Assembly: GCA_902574035.1 (NCBI GenBank)
Contig: CACGMC010000002.1
Location: 124,001-188,000, forward strand
Length of the DNA stretch: 64,000 bases
Source: an uncultured Pelagibacteraceae bacterium
GTDB taxonomy: Bacteria; Pseudomonadota; Alphaproteobacteria; Pelagibacterales; Pelagibacteraceae
Reading direction: 5' to 3'
The translations under genes and the position numbers were made by a program. Shown here one piece after another: positions 9,749-18,834 of the stretch. The notes under the pieces are model-generated. The model saw only the letters and a program-made list of their open reading frames with translations, was not told where the DNA came from and did no database searches. Position 1 is the first letter of the stretch. Every line of letters starts with the position of its first letter.

Positions 9749-10693
9749 ATGGCAGTTGTAAAAAAGATTTCAGCTATTAAAAACTCACCCAAACATCTAT
9801 TAGGTATTCAAAATTTATCAATTTTAGAAGCTAAAAAAATTCTTAATGAAGCAAAGACCTTCATAAAATTAAATAGAAGTAATACTAAAAAACTAGACAC
9901 ATTAAGAGGCAAAACTCAAATTAATTTATTTTTCGAACCTTCGACTAGAACACAAAGTTCGTTTGACTTGGCTGGCAAAAGATTAGGTGCTGATGTTATG
10001 ACAATGAATATGAGTAACTCCGCTTTAAAAAAAGGTGAAACTCTTATTGATACGGCTATGACATTAAATGCTATGCATCCAGATTTAATTGTAATAAGAC
10101 ACCAGGATTCGGGAGCGCCAAATTTACTTTCACAAAAAGTTAATTGTGCTGTAATTAATGCAGGTGATGGTAGGAGAGAACACCCTACTCAAGCATTGCT
10201 CGATGCTTTAACAATAATTAGTCGTAAAGGTAATATTGAAGGTCTCAAGATAGCAATTTGTGGAGATATACTCCATTCTAGAGTTGCTAGATCAAATATT
10301 TATTTAATGAATATGCTTGGAGCAGAAGTAAATGTAATTGCTCCTAAAACATTAATGCCAAAATCAATTGAACGATTGGGTGTTAAGTCTTTCACTAATA
10401 TGAAAAAAGGTTTAGATGGTTGTGACATTGTTATGATGTTGAGATTACAAAATGAAAGAATGCTAGGATCATTTCTTCCTTCTAAGAGAGAATACTATGA
10501 GTACTTTGGTTTAACTCCAGAAAAATTAAAGTTTGCTAACAAAAATGCTTTGATCATGCATCCTGGCCCAATGAATAGAGGAGTAGAAATAGATACTAAA
10601 TTAGCTGATGATATTAATGTTAGTCTAGTAAAAGAACAGGTTGAACTTGGAGTAGCTGTAAGAATGGCATGTTTAAAATTATATTGTAAATGA
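9749..10693 (+). CDS. pyrB: Aspartate carbamoyltransferase catalytic subunit
   Basis: Catalyses carbamoyl phosphate + L-aspartate to N-carbamoyl-L-aspartate in pyrimidine synthesis. Visible: the carbamoyl-phosphate loop [11 protein letters not shown] (residues 62-72), the HQDSGAPNL segment, [10 protein letters not shown] and [10 protein letters not shown]. 314 residues from the ATG at 9749, which fits the family. An in-frame TTG at 9710 would add 13 residues overlapping ruvX and is less likely. Its stop overlaps the start of the downstream dihydroorotase-like gene. The regulatory subunit PyrI is not present here; that pairing with a PyrC-like protein is the pattern of the dodecameric ATCase class. 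Confidence 0.96.
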   Translation: MAVVKKISAIKNSPKHLLGIQNLSILEAKKILNEAKTFIKLNRSNTKKLDTLRGKTQINLFFEPSTRTQSSFDLAGKRLGADVMTMNMSNSALKKGETLIDTAMTLNAMHPDLIVIRHQDSGAPNLLSQKVNCAVINAGDGRREHPTQALLDALTIISRKGNIEGLKIAICGDILHSRVARSNIYLMNMLGAEVNVIAPKTLMPKSIERLGVKSFTNMKKGLDGCDIVMMLRLQNERMLGSFLPSKREYYEYFGLTPEKLKFANKNALIMHPGPMNRGVEIDTKLADDINVSLVKEQVELGVAVRMACLKLYCK

Positions 10694-11976
10694 ATGAAAA
10701 AATTATAATAAACGCTAGAATTGTTGACCCATCTCAAAAATTAGATGAAATGGGTTCAATAATTATTGATAAAAATGGAAAAGTAAAAGCTATTGGTAAA
10801 AAAGTAACTAAAAAAGACTGTCCAAATGCTGAAGTAATTGATGTTAAAAAAAATCTAATAATACCTGGTATCGTTGATATGAAGGCATTTGTTGGTGAAC
10901 CAGGATTTGAATACAAAGAAAATTTTAGAACTTTAAGTCAAGCAGCTCTTGCAGGTGGTGTAACTTCTATTGTTACTATGCCTAACACAAAGCCTATTAT
11001 AGATAATGTCTCCATGGTTGATTTCATAATGAGACGTGGACGAGATAAATCAAAAATTAACCTCTTTCCTTGTGCATCGCTCACAAAACAAATGGAGGGT
11101 AAGCTGATGACAGAATTCGGGTTATTATCTGCAAAAGGAATTATTGGATTTAGTGATGTTAACAAAACAGTTCAAAATACTGAGACTATGGCAAGGATAA
11201 TGGATTATGCATCTGATATTGGTGTTTTGATCATGCAGCATGCTGAAGATTACGAATTAACAAAAAATAGATGTATAAATGAAGGTGAAGTATCTAATAG
11301 ACTTGGTTTAAGTGGAATATCACCAATTGCTGAAAAAATTATTATAGAAAGAGATCTCTCTTTATTAAGTGAATTCCCGTGCAGGTACCATATTAATCAA
11401 ATTTCATCTCAAAATTCTTTGGATGTTATTAAAAAGAATAAATTAAATGGTAAAAAATTTAGTGTTGGGGTTTCAATAAATAATCTTTCCCTTAATGAAA
11501 ATGACATTGGGGACTTTAAAACATTTTTAAAACTATCTCCTCCCCTTCGACTAGAAGATGATAGAAAAGCACTAGTAGATGGAATAAAAAACGGTCTTAT
11601 TGATGTTATAGTTTCAGATCACACTCCTGAGGATGAGGAAAGTAAAAGACTTCCTTTTGCTCAAGCAGCAACTGGTGCAATAGGTGTAGAAACCCTTTTA
11701 CCTCTAGCCCTGGAACTATACCATAATGAATCTTTAACACTTAATAAGATAGTTGAATGTTTGACAATAAATCCATCAAATATTCTTAAAATCAATAAAG
11801 GTACTTTAAAAAAGGGATCAGATGCAGATATTTGTGTTGTTGATTTAAATAAACCATGGGTGGTCAAAGCAGGAAGTCTAAAATCCAAATCTAAAAATAC
11901 TGCTATTGAGGATAAAAGGTTACAGGGTAAAGTTTTGATGACCTTTTTGAATGGTGAACCAGTATTTAAAATTTGA
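10690..11976 (+). CDS. Dihydroorotase-like protein, probably the non-catalytic PyrC' (PyrX) partner of PyrB
   Basis: Amidohydrolase-fold protein of the dihydroorotase family, 428 residues, overlapping pyrB by 4 bp. The usual metal motif D-x-H-x-H-x-R-E-P-G appears as [10 protein letters not shown] (residues 63-72): both His are replaced (Lys65, Phe67) and the Arg is Gly69. The PHH motif that normally follows is replaced by INN in [23 protein letters not shown] and GVETLL are kept. In other bacteria such inactive homologues sit beside pyrB and are needed to assemble aspartate carbamoyltransferase. A true dihydroorotase would then be encoded elsewhere. Many annotations would simply call this pyrC. 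Confidence 0.85.
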   Translation: MNEKIIINARIVDPSQKLDEMGSIIIDKNGKVKAIGKKVTKKDCPNAEVIDVKKNLIIPGIVDMKAFVGEPGFEYKENFRTLSQAALAGGVTSIVTMPNTKPIIDNVSMVDFIMRRGRDKSKINLFPCASLTKQMEGKLMTEFGLLSAKGIIGFSDVNKTVQNTETMARIMDYASDIGVLIMQHAEDYELTKNRCINEGEVSNRLGLSGISPIAEKIIIERDLSLLSEFPCRYHINQISSQNSLDVIKKNKLNGKKFSVGVSINNLSLNENDIGDFKTFLKLSPPLRLEDDRKALVDGIKNGLIDVIVSDHTPEDEESKRLPFAQAATGAIGVETLLPLALELYHNESLTLNKIVECLTINPSNILKINKGTLKKGSDADICVVDLNKPWVVKAGSLKSKSKNTAIEDKRLQGKVLMTFLNGEPVFKI

Positions 11977-11978
11977 AA

Positions 11979-12554
11979 ATGGAAATTATAATTTTATCTT
12001 TCTGCGCATACCTTATAGGGTCAATTCCTTTTGGTTTAATTTTTACTAAATTTTTTTTAAAAAAGGATGTAAGAAAAATTGGATCTGGAAACATAGGTGC
12101 TACTAATGTTCTTAGAACTGGTAATAAAATTTTAGCTCTATTAACTTTAATTTTTGATATTGGTAAAGGATATTTAGTAGTTAAAATTTCTTTTATTTTT
12201 TTTCCTGATTTAACATACTTGATTGGATTAATTTGTTTTATTGGGCATATTTTTCCTGTTTGGCTGAAATTTAATGGTGGTAAAGGAGTGGCAGTTTATG
12301 TTGGTATAATTTTAGCTTTATCATTTAAATTGGCTTTAGTTTTTGGAGTTACTTGGTTAATTGTTTTATTTTTATTTAAATATTCTTCTCTTTCATCTAT
12401 CTTGGCATCTTTATCATTAATAATTTATAATTTATTTTTTAATGATAATTTTCAAAATATTTTTTTAATTTTATTTTTCTTAATAATTATTTATACCCAC
12501 AAGCAAAATATTTTGAGAATTAAAGATAAAAAGGAAACTAAAATTAAGTTTTAA
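11979..12554 (+). CDS. plsY: Acyl-phosphate glycerol-3-phosphate acyltransferase
   Basis: Inner-membrane enzyme that acylates glycerol-3-phosphate using acyl-phosphate, the first step of phospholipid synthesis. Visible: SIPFGLIFTK in the first helix, the glycerophosphate motif GSGNIGATNVLR, the FNGGKGVAV loop, and about five hydrophobic helices ending in THKQNILRI. 191 residues from the ATG at 11979. A TTG at 11973 in frame is possible but less likely. It starts 2 bp after the preceding stop. Confidence 0.95.
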   Translation: MEIIILSFCAYLIGSIPFGLIFTKFFLKKDVRKIGSGNIGATNVLRTGNKILALLTLIFDIGKGYLVVKISFIFFPDLTYLIGLICFIGHIFPVWLKFNGGKGVAVYVGIILALSFKLALVFGVTWLIVLFLFKYSSLSSILASLSLIIYNLFFNDNFQNIFLILFFLIIIYTHKQNILRIKDKKETKIKF

Positions 12555-12588
12555 TTTATTAGCTTTTTTATGTTAAATTTTAATAAAT

Positions 12589-12616
12589 TTGACATTTATA
12601 TTAAATTTTGAATAAG
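12589..12616 (+). promoter_or_regulatory. Candidate topA promoter
   Basis: TTGACA (12589-12594), a 16-bp spacer and AATAAG (12611-12616) lie in the 70-bp gap before topA. The -35 is perfect and the -10 matches 4 of 6. Transcription would start almost at the ATG at 12625, giving little or no leader. The region is very A+T-rich, so a chance match is possible. Confidence 0.4.
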
Positions 12617-12624
12617 TCTTAGAT

Positions 12625-15186
12625 ATGAATTTAGTAATAGTTGAAAGCCCGGCAAAAGCTAAAACAATAAACAAATATCTAGGAACAGACTATAAAGTTT
12701 TAGCCAGTTATGGTCATATCAGAGATTTGCCATCAAAGAATGGTTCTGTTGATCCTGATAAAAATTTTGAGATGCAGTGGGAGCTAGACTCATTCTCCAA
12801 AAAATATTTAAAAGAAATTACTGATGCGGCAAAAGAAAGTGATAAAATAATCCTAGCTACTGACCCAGATCGAGAGGGTGAAGCAATCGCTTGGCATGTA
12901 AAACAGGTTTTAGACGATAAAAAATTATTAAAAGGGAAAAAACTTGAAAGAGTTGTGTTTAATGAGATTACAAAAAATGCAGTGCTAAATGGTATAAATA
13001 ATCCTAGAGAAATTGAAGACACTTTAGTAAAAGCTTATCTAGCAAGAAGAGCTTTAGATTATCTTGTGGGTTTTAATATCTCACCCATTTTATGGACTAA
13101 ACTTCCTGGATCAAAATCTGCTGGTAGAGTTCAATCAGTTGCTCTCAAGCTAATAACTGAGAGAGAGCACGAAATCGAGTCTTTTAAACCTGAGGAGTAC
13201 TGGACTATCAATGCAAATTTTAAAAACTCAAAGGATAAAAATATATTTTCAAAATTAAACTTTATTAGTGATAATAAAGTTGAAAGATTTAGTTTTAGAA
13301 ATAAAAATGATATTAATAACGCAACTGAAAATATAAATAAACATGAATATTTTATTAAAGATGTAAATTCAAAGATCGTTAAAAGAAATCCCTCCGCACC
13401 TTTCACAACATCAACACTTCAACAAACTTCTTCAGGAAAATTCGGGTTCGGTGCATCAAGAACAATGCAAATAGCACAACGATTATATCAAGGAATAGAA
13501 ATTGATGGAGAAACAATTGGTCTTATCACTTATATGAGAACCGATGGAACAAATATTTCTAATGAAGCAGTCAAAGAATTTAGATCTTTTGTTGAAGATG
13601 AACTTGGTAAAAATTATTTACCAGACAATCCAAATAGTTATAAAGGAAAAAAAGCTAAAAATGCTCAAGAGGCACACGAAGCTATTAGACCTACAGATAT
13701 AAAAAAAAAACCTGATGAGATGAAAAAATATCTAAGTACAGATCAATTTAAATTATATGATTTAATATGGTCAAGAGCTCTAGCGTCACAAATGAAAGCT
13801 GCAGAATTTAACAGAAACACTATTCAAATTTATTCGAAAGATAACAGTGTGCAATTTAATTCGAGCGGTTCTGTAATTAAATTTGATGGTTTTTTAAAAA
13901 TTTACTCTTTTCAAAACGACGATGAAGAGAAAAATATATTACCTGAGGTTAAAGTTGGAGAAAAATTAAATTTAGGAGAATTAATTGATGAGCAGCATTT
14001 TACATCACCCCCTCCGAGATATTCAGAAGCAAGTTTAGTAAAAAAGATGGAGGAATTAGGTATTGGCAGACCATCTACCTATGCTAGCATAATATCAGTT
14101 TTATCAACTAGAAATTATACAGAATTATTGAATAAACGATTTCATCCTACAGATAGAGGCAAATTATTGTCAGCGTTCTTGGAGAAATTGTTTTCTAAAT
14201 ATGTTGACTATAATTTTACAGCAGATTTAGAAAATCAACTTGATGAAATAACTAGTGGTAAAACTAATTATTTAAATGTATTAGAAACCTTTTGGAAAAG
14301 TTTTCATAATGACGTTGGCTCTGTCAAAGATATTAGAACTAGAGAAGTATTAGATTTACTAAATGACAGCTTAGGTGACTTAATATTTGATAAAAATGAA
14401 AATAATCAAATTGATAGAAAATGCAAAATTTGTGATAATGGAGTATTAAGTCTCAAAAATAGCTTTAGAGGTGGCGCTTTTATAGGTTGCTCAAATTACC
14501 CTGAGTGTAAATTTACTAGACCTCTATCAAAAGCTAAAGCATCACAACAATCTTTCCTGGCTGAACCAAAACTAATAGGTAAAAATGATGATGGAAAAGA
14601 AATATTTTTAAAAAATGGAAGATTTGGTCCTTATTTACAATACCAGCTAAGTAATGAAGAAATTCAAAAACCTAAGAAGAAAAAAAAGAAAATTAAAGAT
14701 CAAAAAGATAATAATTTTAAAAATGTTTCCATTCCAAAAGGTTTAGCATTGGATGAAGTAGACTTAGAAAAAGCAAAATACTTATGCTCATTACCAATAA
14801 TTATTGGTAAACATCCTGACCTGAATGATGACATAACTATTAACGTAGGAAGATTTGGTCCGTATTTAAAATGTTCAAATAAATCTGCGAGACTTGAAAC
14901 CATAGATGATCTATTTTCTATAGGACTTAACAGGGCAATAACATTAATTTCAGAGGCTAAGCCTGGAAGAGTTTCTTCCTCTGAAATTAAAAATATTGGT
15001 GAGCATCCAGAGGATAAAAAACCAGTAAGAGTTATGAAAGGCCAGTATGGACCCTATATAAAGTACAAGTCTCTTAATGCCACAATTCCAGAAGATAAAG
15101 ATCCAGCTGAAATAACCATGGAAGAAGCATTAATTTTGATAGAAAAAAGACGTGAGTATGATAAGTCTAAGAAACGAAAAAAATGA
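12625..15186 (+). CDS. topA: DNA topoisomerase I
   Basis: Type IA topoisomerase that relaxes negative supercoils. The N-terminal Toprim domain shows IVESPAKAKTI (residues 4-14) and ATDPDREGEA. The catalytic tyrosine is Tyr303 in ITYMRTDG. One C4 zinc ribbon begins at Cys600 (CKIC ... GCSNYPEC). Three repeated C-terminal modules follow, each with a GRFGPYL/GQYGPYI motif, and the tail is lysine-rich. 853 residues, normal for alphaproteobacteria. The 3' end overlaps the next small gene by 4 bp (ATGA). Confidence 0.97.
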   Translation: MNLVIVESPAKAKTINKYLGTDYKVLASYGHIRDLPSKNGSVDPDKNFEMQWELDSFSKKYLKEITDAAKESDKIILATDPDREGEAIAWHVKQVLDDKKLLKGKKLERVVFNEITKNAVLNGINNPREIEDTLVKAYLARRALDYLVGFNISPILWTKLPGSKSAGRVQSVALKLITEREHEIESFKPEEYWTINANFKNSKDKNIFSKLNFISDNKVERFSFRNKNDINNATENINKHEYFIKDVNSKIVKRNPSAPFTTSTLQQTSSGKFGFGASRTMQIAQRLYQGIEIDGETIGLITYMRTDGTNISNEAVKEFRSFVEDELGKNYLPDNPNSYKGKKAKNAQEAHEAIRPTDIKKKPDEMKKYLSTDQFKLYDLIWSRALASQMKAAEFNRNTIQIYSKDNSVQFNSSGSVIKFDGFLKIYSFQNDDEEKNILPEVKVGEKLNLGELIDEQHFTSPPPRYSEASLVKKMEELGIGRPSTYASIISVLSTRNYTELLNKRFHPTDRGKLLSAFLEKLFSKYVDYNFTADLENQLDEITSGKTNYLNVLETFWKSFHNDVGSVKDIRTREVLDLLNDSLGDLIFDKNENNQIDRKCKICDNGVLSLKNSFRGGAFIGCSNYPECKFTRPLSKAKASQQSFLAEPKLIGKNDDGKEIFLKNGRFGPYLQYQLSNEEIQKPKKKKKKIKDQKDNNFKNVSIPKGLALDEVDLEKAKYLCSLPIIIGKHPDLNDDITINVGRFGPYLKCSNKSARLETIDDLFSIGLNRAITLISEAKPGRVSSSEIKNIGEHPEDKKPVRVMKGQYGPYIKYKSLNATIPEDKDPAEITMEEALILIEKRREYDKSKKRKK

Positions 15187-15404
15187 AACTTTTATTAATA
15201 ATAATATTTGTAATTTTCTCAACTAGTTCATTCGCTGAAACTAAAACTGAATGTGAAGGTATTTTAGCAAAGCTAAAAGCAGAATGCAATATAGTTGGAA
15301 AAAGTATGAATAAGATGAAAGAGTTTAGTAAAGAAAATCAAACTTTAGATCAGGTTGGTGACAATATAGGAAAAGGTGTTGACAAAATAAAGAAGAAGTT
15401 CTGA
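15183..15404 (+). CDS. Small secreted protein of unknown function
   Basis: Not recognised. 73 residues: a clear Sec signal peptide (residues 1-18, SSFA cleavage), then a short mature chain with two cysteines (in TECEG and AECNI, 12 residues apart) that could form a disulfide in the periplasm. A charged helical C-terminus ends in DKIKKKF. It is translationally coupled to topA (ATGA overlap) and ends exactly where the RidA-like gene begins, so it is very probably a real gene. The mature part is lysine-rich and predicted helical. Confidence 0.75.
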   Translation: MKLLLIIIFVIFSTSSFAETKTECEGILAKLKAECNIVGKSMNKMKEFSKENQTLDQVGDNIGKGVDKIKKKF

Positions 15405-15866
15405 GTGAGTATCCAAAAAAATTTAGAAAAATTAAAAATAATATTACCTAAAGCTCCAGCGCCAGTCGGTTCATACGCAGCTTACAAAAAAGTTGGTAAT
15501 CTTTTGTATATATCTGGGCAAATTTCTATAGATGCAAACGGAAATTTAATTAAGGGAAAAGTCGGCTCTCAAATAAGTTTAGAAGATGGAAAAAAAGCTG
15601 CCGAAGCATGTTGTATTAATATTATCTCTCAACTAAACAAAGCCTGTGAAAATGATTTAGAGAAAGTAAAATCATGTATTCAGTTAGCAGGATATGTAAA
15701 TTCAAATAATGATTTTATTGATCAGCCGAAAGTTATTAATGGTGCTTCAGAACTAATGACAAAAGTTTTTGGAAAAATCGGAATTCATACTCGTTCAGCT
15801 GTCAGTAGTAACTCACTACCCTTGGGAGCTGCAGTGGAAATTGTTTCAGTTTTTGAAATTAATTAG
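15405..15866 (+). CDS. RidA/YjgF-family protein
   Basis: Member of the RidA (YjgF/UK114) superfamily, whose archetype hydrolyses reactive enamine/imine intermediates. 153 residues with GTG start directly after the previous TGA. Visible: APVGSYAAYK, LLYISGQISID, a VKSCIQLAGYVN strand and GIHTRSAV, where the superfamily's substrate-binding Arg sits. It is longer than classical RidA (~128) and belongs to a variant subgroup, so the deaminase role is not certain. Its 3' end overlaps convergent ugd by 8 bp. Confidence 0.87.
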   Translation: MSIQKNLEKLKIILPKAPAPVGSYAAYKKVGNLLYISGQISIDANGNLIKGKVGSQISLEDGKKAAEACCINIISQLNKACENDLEKVKSCIQLAGYVNSNNDFIDQPKVINGASELMTKVFGKIGIHTRSAVSSNSLPLGAAVEIVSVFEIN

Positions 15867-17163
15867 CATTAGGTCTTCCAATAGAAAAATATTTAATTTT
15901 TTTATTTTTCATTTGTTTTTGATCATATAAATTTCTTAAATCAAAAATACTAAAAGATTTTTTTTTTACTATTTTATTAAATTCTAAGGATTTAAATTCA
16001 TCCCATTCTGTGTGGAGAACTATCAAATCAACATTGTTACAAGTTTCTTTAATACTTTTTTTATATTGACAATTTTTGATACCTTTAAAATGTTGTTTTG
16101 GGCCAGTTGGGTCGTAATAAGTTATTATAGATCCTTTTTTACACAAATTAGGTATCATTTTCAGACTTACAGAATCTCTCATGTCATCGGTATTAGGTTT
16201 AAAAGTAACACCTAAAAAAGCAATTTTTTTTCCTTTTAGGGTTCCTAATATTTTTTTAATTCGTTCAGTGTGTATTTTTTTTCTATTTTCATTAGATTTT
16301 ATCACAGATTTTACAATTGAAAGATTAGTCTTAAATCTATCGCCAGTAGAAACTAAACCTTTGGTATCTTTTGGAAAACAGGATCCACCATATGCTGGCC
16401 CCGCCCTTAAAAATCTGCTACCAATACGGCTATCACTGCCCATACCAAGAGCTATGTCCTCGATATTAATATTGGCTTTTTCGCACAAATTCGCTAATTC
16501 GTTTATAAAAGTAATTTTTGTCGCTAAAAAAGCATTAGATGCATATTTTATTAATTCTGCTCCTCTACGAGATGTAGTAAAAAAATTGGCCCCTTTATTT
16601 ATCAAAGGTTGGTACAACCTTTTTAATGTTTTAAAATATTTTTTCTTATTAGATCCTATTACTATTCTATCTGGAAATCTAAAATCTCTTACTGCTTCTC
16701 CCTCTCTTAAAAATTCTGGATTAGAGATAATATCAATATTTTTTTTCTTAAATTTTTTCAACAATTTTTCAATAGCGTCACCAGTTCCTACAGGAACTGT
16801 TGATTTAGTTATTAAAATCTTTTTATTTTTTGTACTCTTAGCAATTTCTTTTGTGGCTTTAAATACATATGATAAATCGACTTCATTAGATTTTTTTTTA
16901 TTTGGTGTACCAACACAAATAAAGATTAATTCAGACTTGGAGATTGCATTTTTAAGGTCATTGGTAAAAATTAATCTACCAACGGAATAATTTTTTTTAA
17001 TTAATTCATCTAGACCTGGTTCATATATTGGTAAAATACCTGAATTTAATTTATCAATTTTATTTTTATCTTTATCAACACAAAAAACTCGATTTCCAAG
17101 ATCTGCAAAACATGTTCCGCTGACTAAACCAACATATCCTGTTCCTATCATACACAAATTCAT
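15859..17163 (-). CDS. ugd: UDP-glucose 6-dehydrogenase
   Basis: Oxidises UDP-glucose to UDP-glucuronate with two NAD+, supplying acidic sugars for surface polysaccharides. Visible: the N-terminal NAD-binding GTGYVGLVSG (residues 7-16), the substrate-contact region ISNPEFLREGEAV, and the catalytic Cys262 in AYGGSCFPKDT. A second Rossmann-like domain contains FLGVTFKPNTDDMRDS. 434 residues, full length. galU is immediately upstream (1-bp gap), so the two genes channel glucose-1-phosphate to UDP-glucuronate. Confidence 0.96.
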   Translation of the reverse strand: MNLCMIGTGYVGLVSGTCFADLGNRVFCVDKDKNKIDKLNSGILPIYEPGLDELIKKNYSVGRLIFTNDLKNAISKSELIFICVGTPNKKKSNEVDLSYVFKATKEIAKSTKNKKILITKSTVPVGTGDAIEKLLKKFKKKNIDIISNPEFLREGEAVRDFRFPDRIVIGSNKKKYFKTLKRLYQPLINKGANFFTTSRRGAELIKYASNAFLATKITFINELANLCEKANINIEDIALGMGSDSRIGSRFLRAGPAYGGSCFPKDTKGLVSTGDRFKTNLSIVKSVIKSNENRKKIHTERIKKILGTLKGKKIAFLGVTFKPNTDDMRDSVSLKMIPNLCKKGSIITYYDPTGPKQHFKGIKNCQYKKSIKETCNNVDLIVLHTEWDEFKSLEFNKIVKKKSFSIFDLRNLYDQKQMKNKKIKYFSIGRPNAN

Positions 17164-17164
17164 T

Positions 17165-17977
17165 TTATTCCTTTGATATTTCTATACTTGAGTTAATATA
17201 GCCACTTAATGTACCGCAGTCTAAATACTTGCCTTTAAAAATGTTTCCATAAAAATTAACATTTTTATAAATTAAATTTTTAATGGCATCAGTTATATGA
17301 ATTTCTTTCCCTTGCCCTGGTTTTAACTTTTTGATTTCTTTAAATATACTCCTTGGTAAAATATATCTTCCGATAATAGCATAGCTAGACTGTGCATATT
17401 TTATTTTTGGTTTTTCAACAACATCTGTAATTTTAAAATAATTTTTTTTTTTATTTTTTAATGATAATATTCCCCATCGAGAAACAGTTTTTTTTGGAAC
17501 TTTTTTTGTAGCTATGATACTTCCCTTTTTTTGTTTGTGAAGTTTAATCATTTCTTTAGTGCAGTTTCTTTTAATAATAAGATCATCAGGTAATAGCATC
17601 AAAAAAAAATTATTTTTAATATACTTTTTACATTTTAGAACAGCATCTCCAGTCCCCTTAGGTTTGTTTTGATAAACAAATTTAATCATTGAACGGAATT
17701 TTTTAATTTTTTTAAATTCGTTTTCAATTCTTTTATCCTTTTTCTTTTTAATAATATTCTTATAAAATTTATCATTATAAAAATATTTTTTTATATTTTG
17801 TTTTTTTCTTGAAATAATAAATATAAATTGTTTTATACCTGCGTCTAAACATTCCTCTAATATATATTCTAAATTTGGTTTTCCATTTATTGGAAGCAAT
17901 TCTTTAGGAGTTACACTTGTTAAAGGTAGCATTCTTGTACCTAAACCAGCTAGTGGAATAATTGCTTGTTTTATCAT
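17165..17977 (-). CDS. galU: UTP-glucose-1-phosphate uridylyltransferase
   Basis: Makes UDP-glucose from UTP and glucose-1-phosphate. Nucleotidyltransferase fold: PLAGLGTRMLPLT (residues 8-20) with the conserved KELLPINGKP segment, KPKGTGDAV and DVVEKPK. 270 residues, a little shorter than the usual ~290. First gene of a two-gene unit with ugd. The UDP-glucose also feeds the galE/glf island at 51-57 kb. It is divergent from panC with a 38-bp gap. Confidence 0.95.
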   Translation of the reverse strand: MIKQAIIPLAGLGTRMLPLTSVTPKELLPINGKPNLEYILEECLDAGIKQFIFIISRKKQNIKKYFYNDKFYKNIIKKKKDKRIENEFKKIKKFRSMIKFVYQNKPKGTGDAVLKCKKYIKNNFFLMLLPDDLIIKRNCTKEMIKLHKQKKGSIIATKKVPKKTVSRWGILSLKNKKKNYFKITDVVEKPKIKYAQSSYAIIGRYILPRSIFKEIKKLKPGQGKEIHITDAIKNLIYKNVNFYGNIFKGKYLDCGTLSGYINSSIEISKE

Positions 17978-18015
17978 ATGATTCTTTTATTAACTATTAT
18001 CATTACGATTTATAA

Positions 18016-18834
18016 ATGAAAATAATTAGGCAAAAAAAAGACCTCGATAACTTAATTAATAAGATAAATTCTATATCTTTTGTACCTACTATGGGAGGTC
18101 TTCATAAAGGCCATGAATCGTTAATAAAAAAAGCCAAAAAAAAAGATAAACATACTATAGTCAGTATTTTTGTGAATCCAAAACAATTTAATTCAAAAAG
18201 AGACTTTAATACTTATCCAAGAAATTTAAAAAAAGATTTTAAGGTTTTGAAAAAACTTAATGTAAAATATGTATATCTACCAAATTATACAGATATTTTT
18301 TCATTTAAAACAAATAATGTGATTTATCTTCATCCTTTTTCCAAAAAATTATGTGGTAGGCACAGACCTGGGCACTTTAAAGGAGTTGTTAATGTTGTAA
18401 ATAGATTTTTAGAACTGATTAAGCCAAAATACATATTTCTTGGCAAAAAGGATTTTCAACAACTTTTTTTAATAAAAAAACATATTATTAAAAACCATAT
18501 CAGAACTTCTGTTATCTCTTGCAATACTGTTAGAGAAAAAAAATTATTACCCTTCTCTTCTAGAAATTATAATTTAAATGCAAAAAATAAAGCCTTAGCT
18601 TTTAAAGTTTTCAAATTTTTAAGGAAAGAAAAAACATTAATAAAAAAAAACGAAGTTAAAAAAATTAATTTAATTAACATTCGAAAAAAAATTTTGAAAT
18701 TTGGTATTAAAAAGATAGATTACCTCGAAGCTATTAATTTAAATAATTTAAGGAAAGCCAAAAAATTTAATGAAAATTTCAATTTTTTTTGTGCTTTTTA
18801 TATTGGCGCTGTAAGACTTATTGATAATTTTTAA
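18016..18834 (+). CDS. panC: Pantothenate synthetase
   Basis: Joins pantoate and beta-alanine with ATP, the last step of vitamin B5 synthesis. Visible: PTMGGLHKGHESL (HxGH nucleotidyl motif), SIFVNPKQFN, FKGVVNVVNRF, and FLGKKDFQQL. The KMSKS-like position is occupied by LLPFSSRNYNL. 272 residues, complete. Very lysine-rich for the family, consistent with the A+T-rich genome. Convergent with mgtE, overlapping by 4 bp. panB is not in the window. Confidence 0.95.
   Translation: MKIIRQKKDLDNLINKINSISFVPTMGGLHKGHESLIKKAKKKDKHTIVSIFVNPKQFNSKRDFNTYPRNLKKDFKVLKKLNVKYVYLPNYTDIFSFKTNNVIYLHPFSKKLCGRHRPGHFKGVVNVVNRFLELIKPKYIFLGKKDFQQLFLIKKHIIKNHIRTSVISCNTVREKKLLPFSSRNYNLNAKNKALAFKVFKFLRKEKTLIKKNEVKKINLINIRKKILKFGIKKIDYLEAINLNNLRKAKKFNENFNFFCAFYIGAVRLIDNF

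Noticed and set aside
16012-16990. Two long plus-strand frames (67 and 269 residues) opposite ugd
   Set aside because: They are antisense to a fully conserved UDP-glucose dehydrogenase. Long open antisense frames are common when the real gene uses A+T-rich codons.
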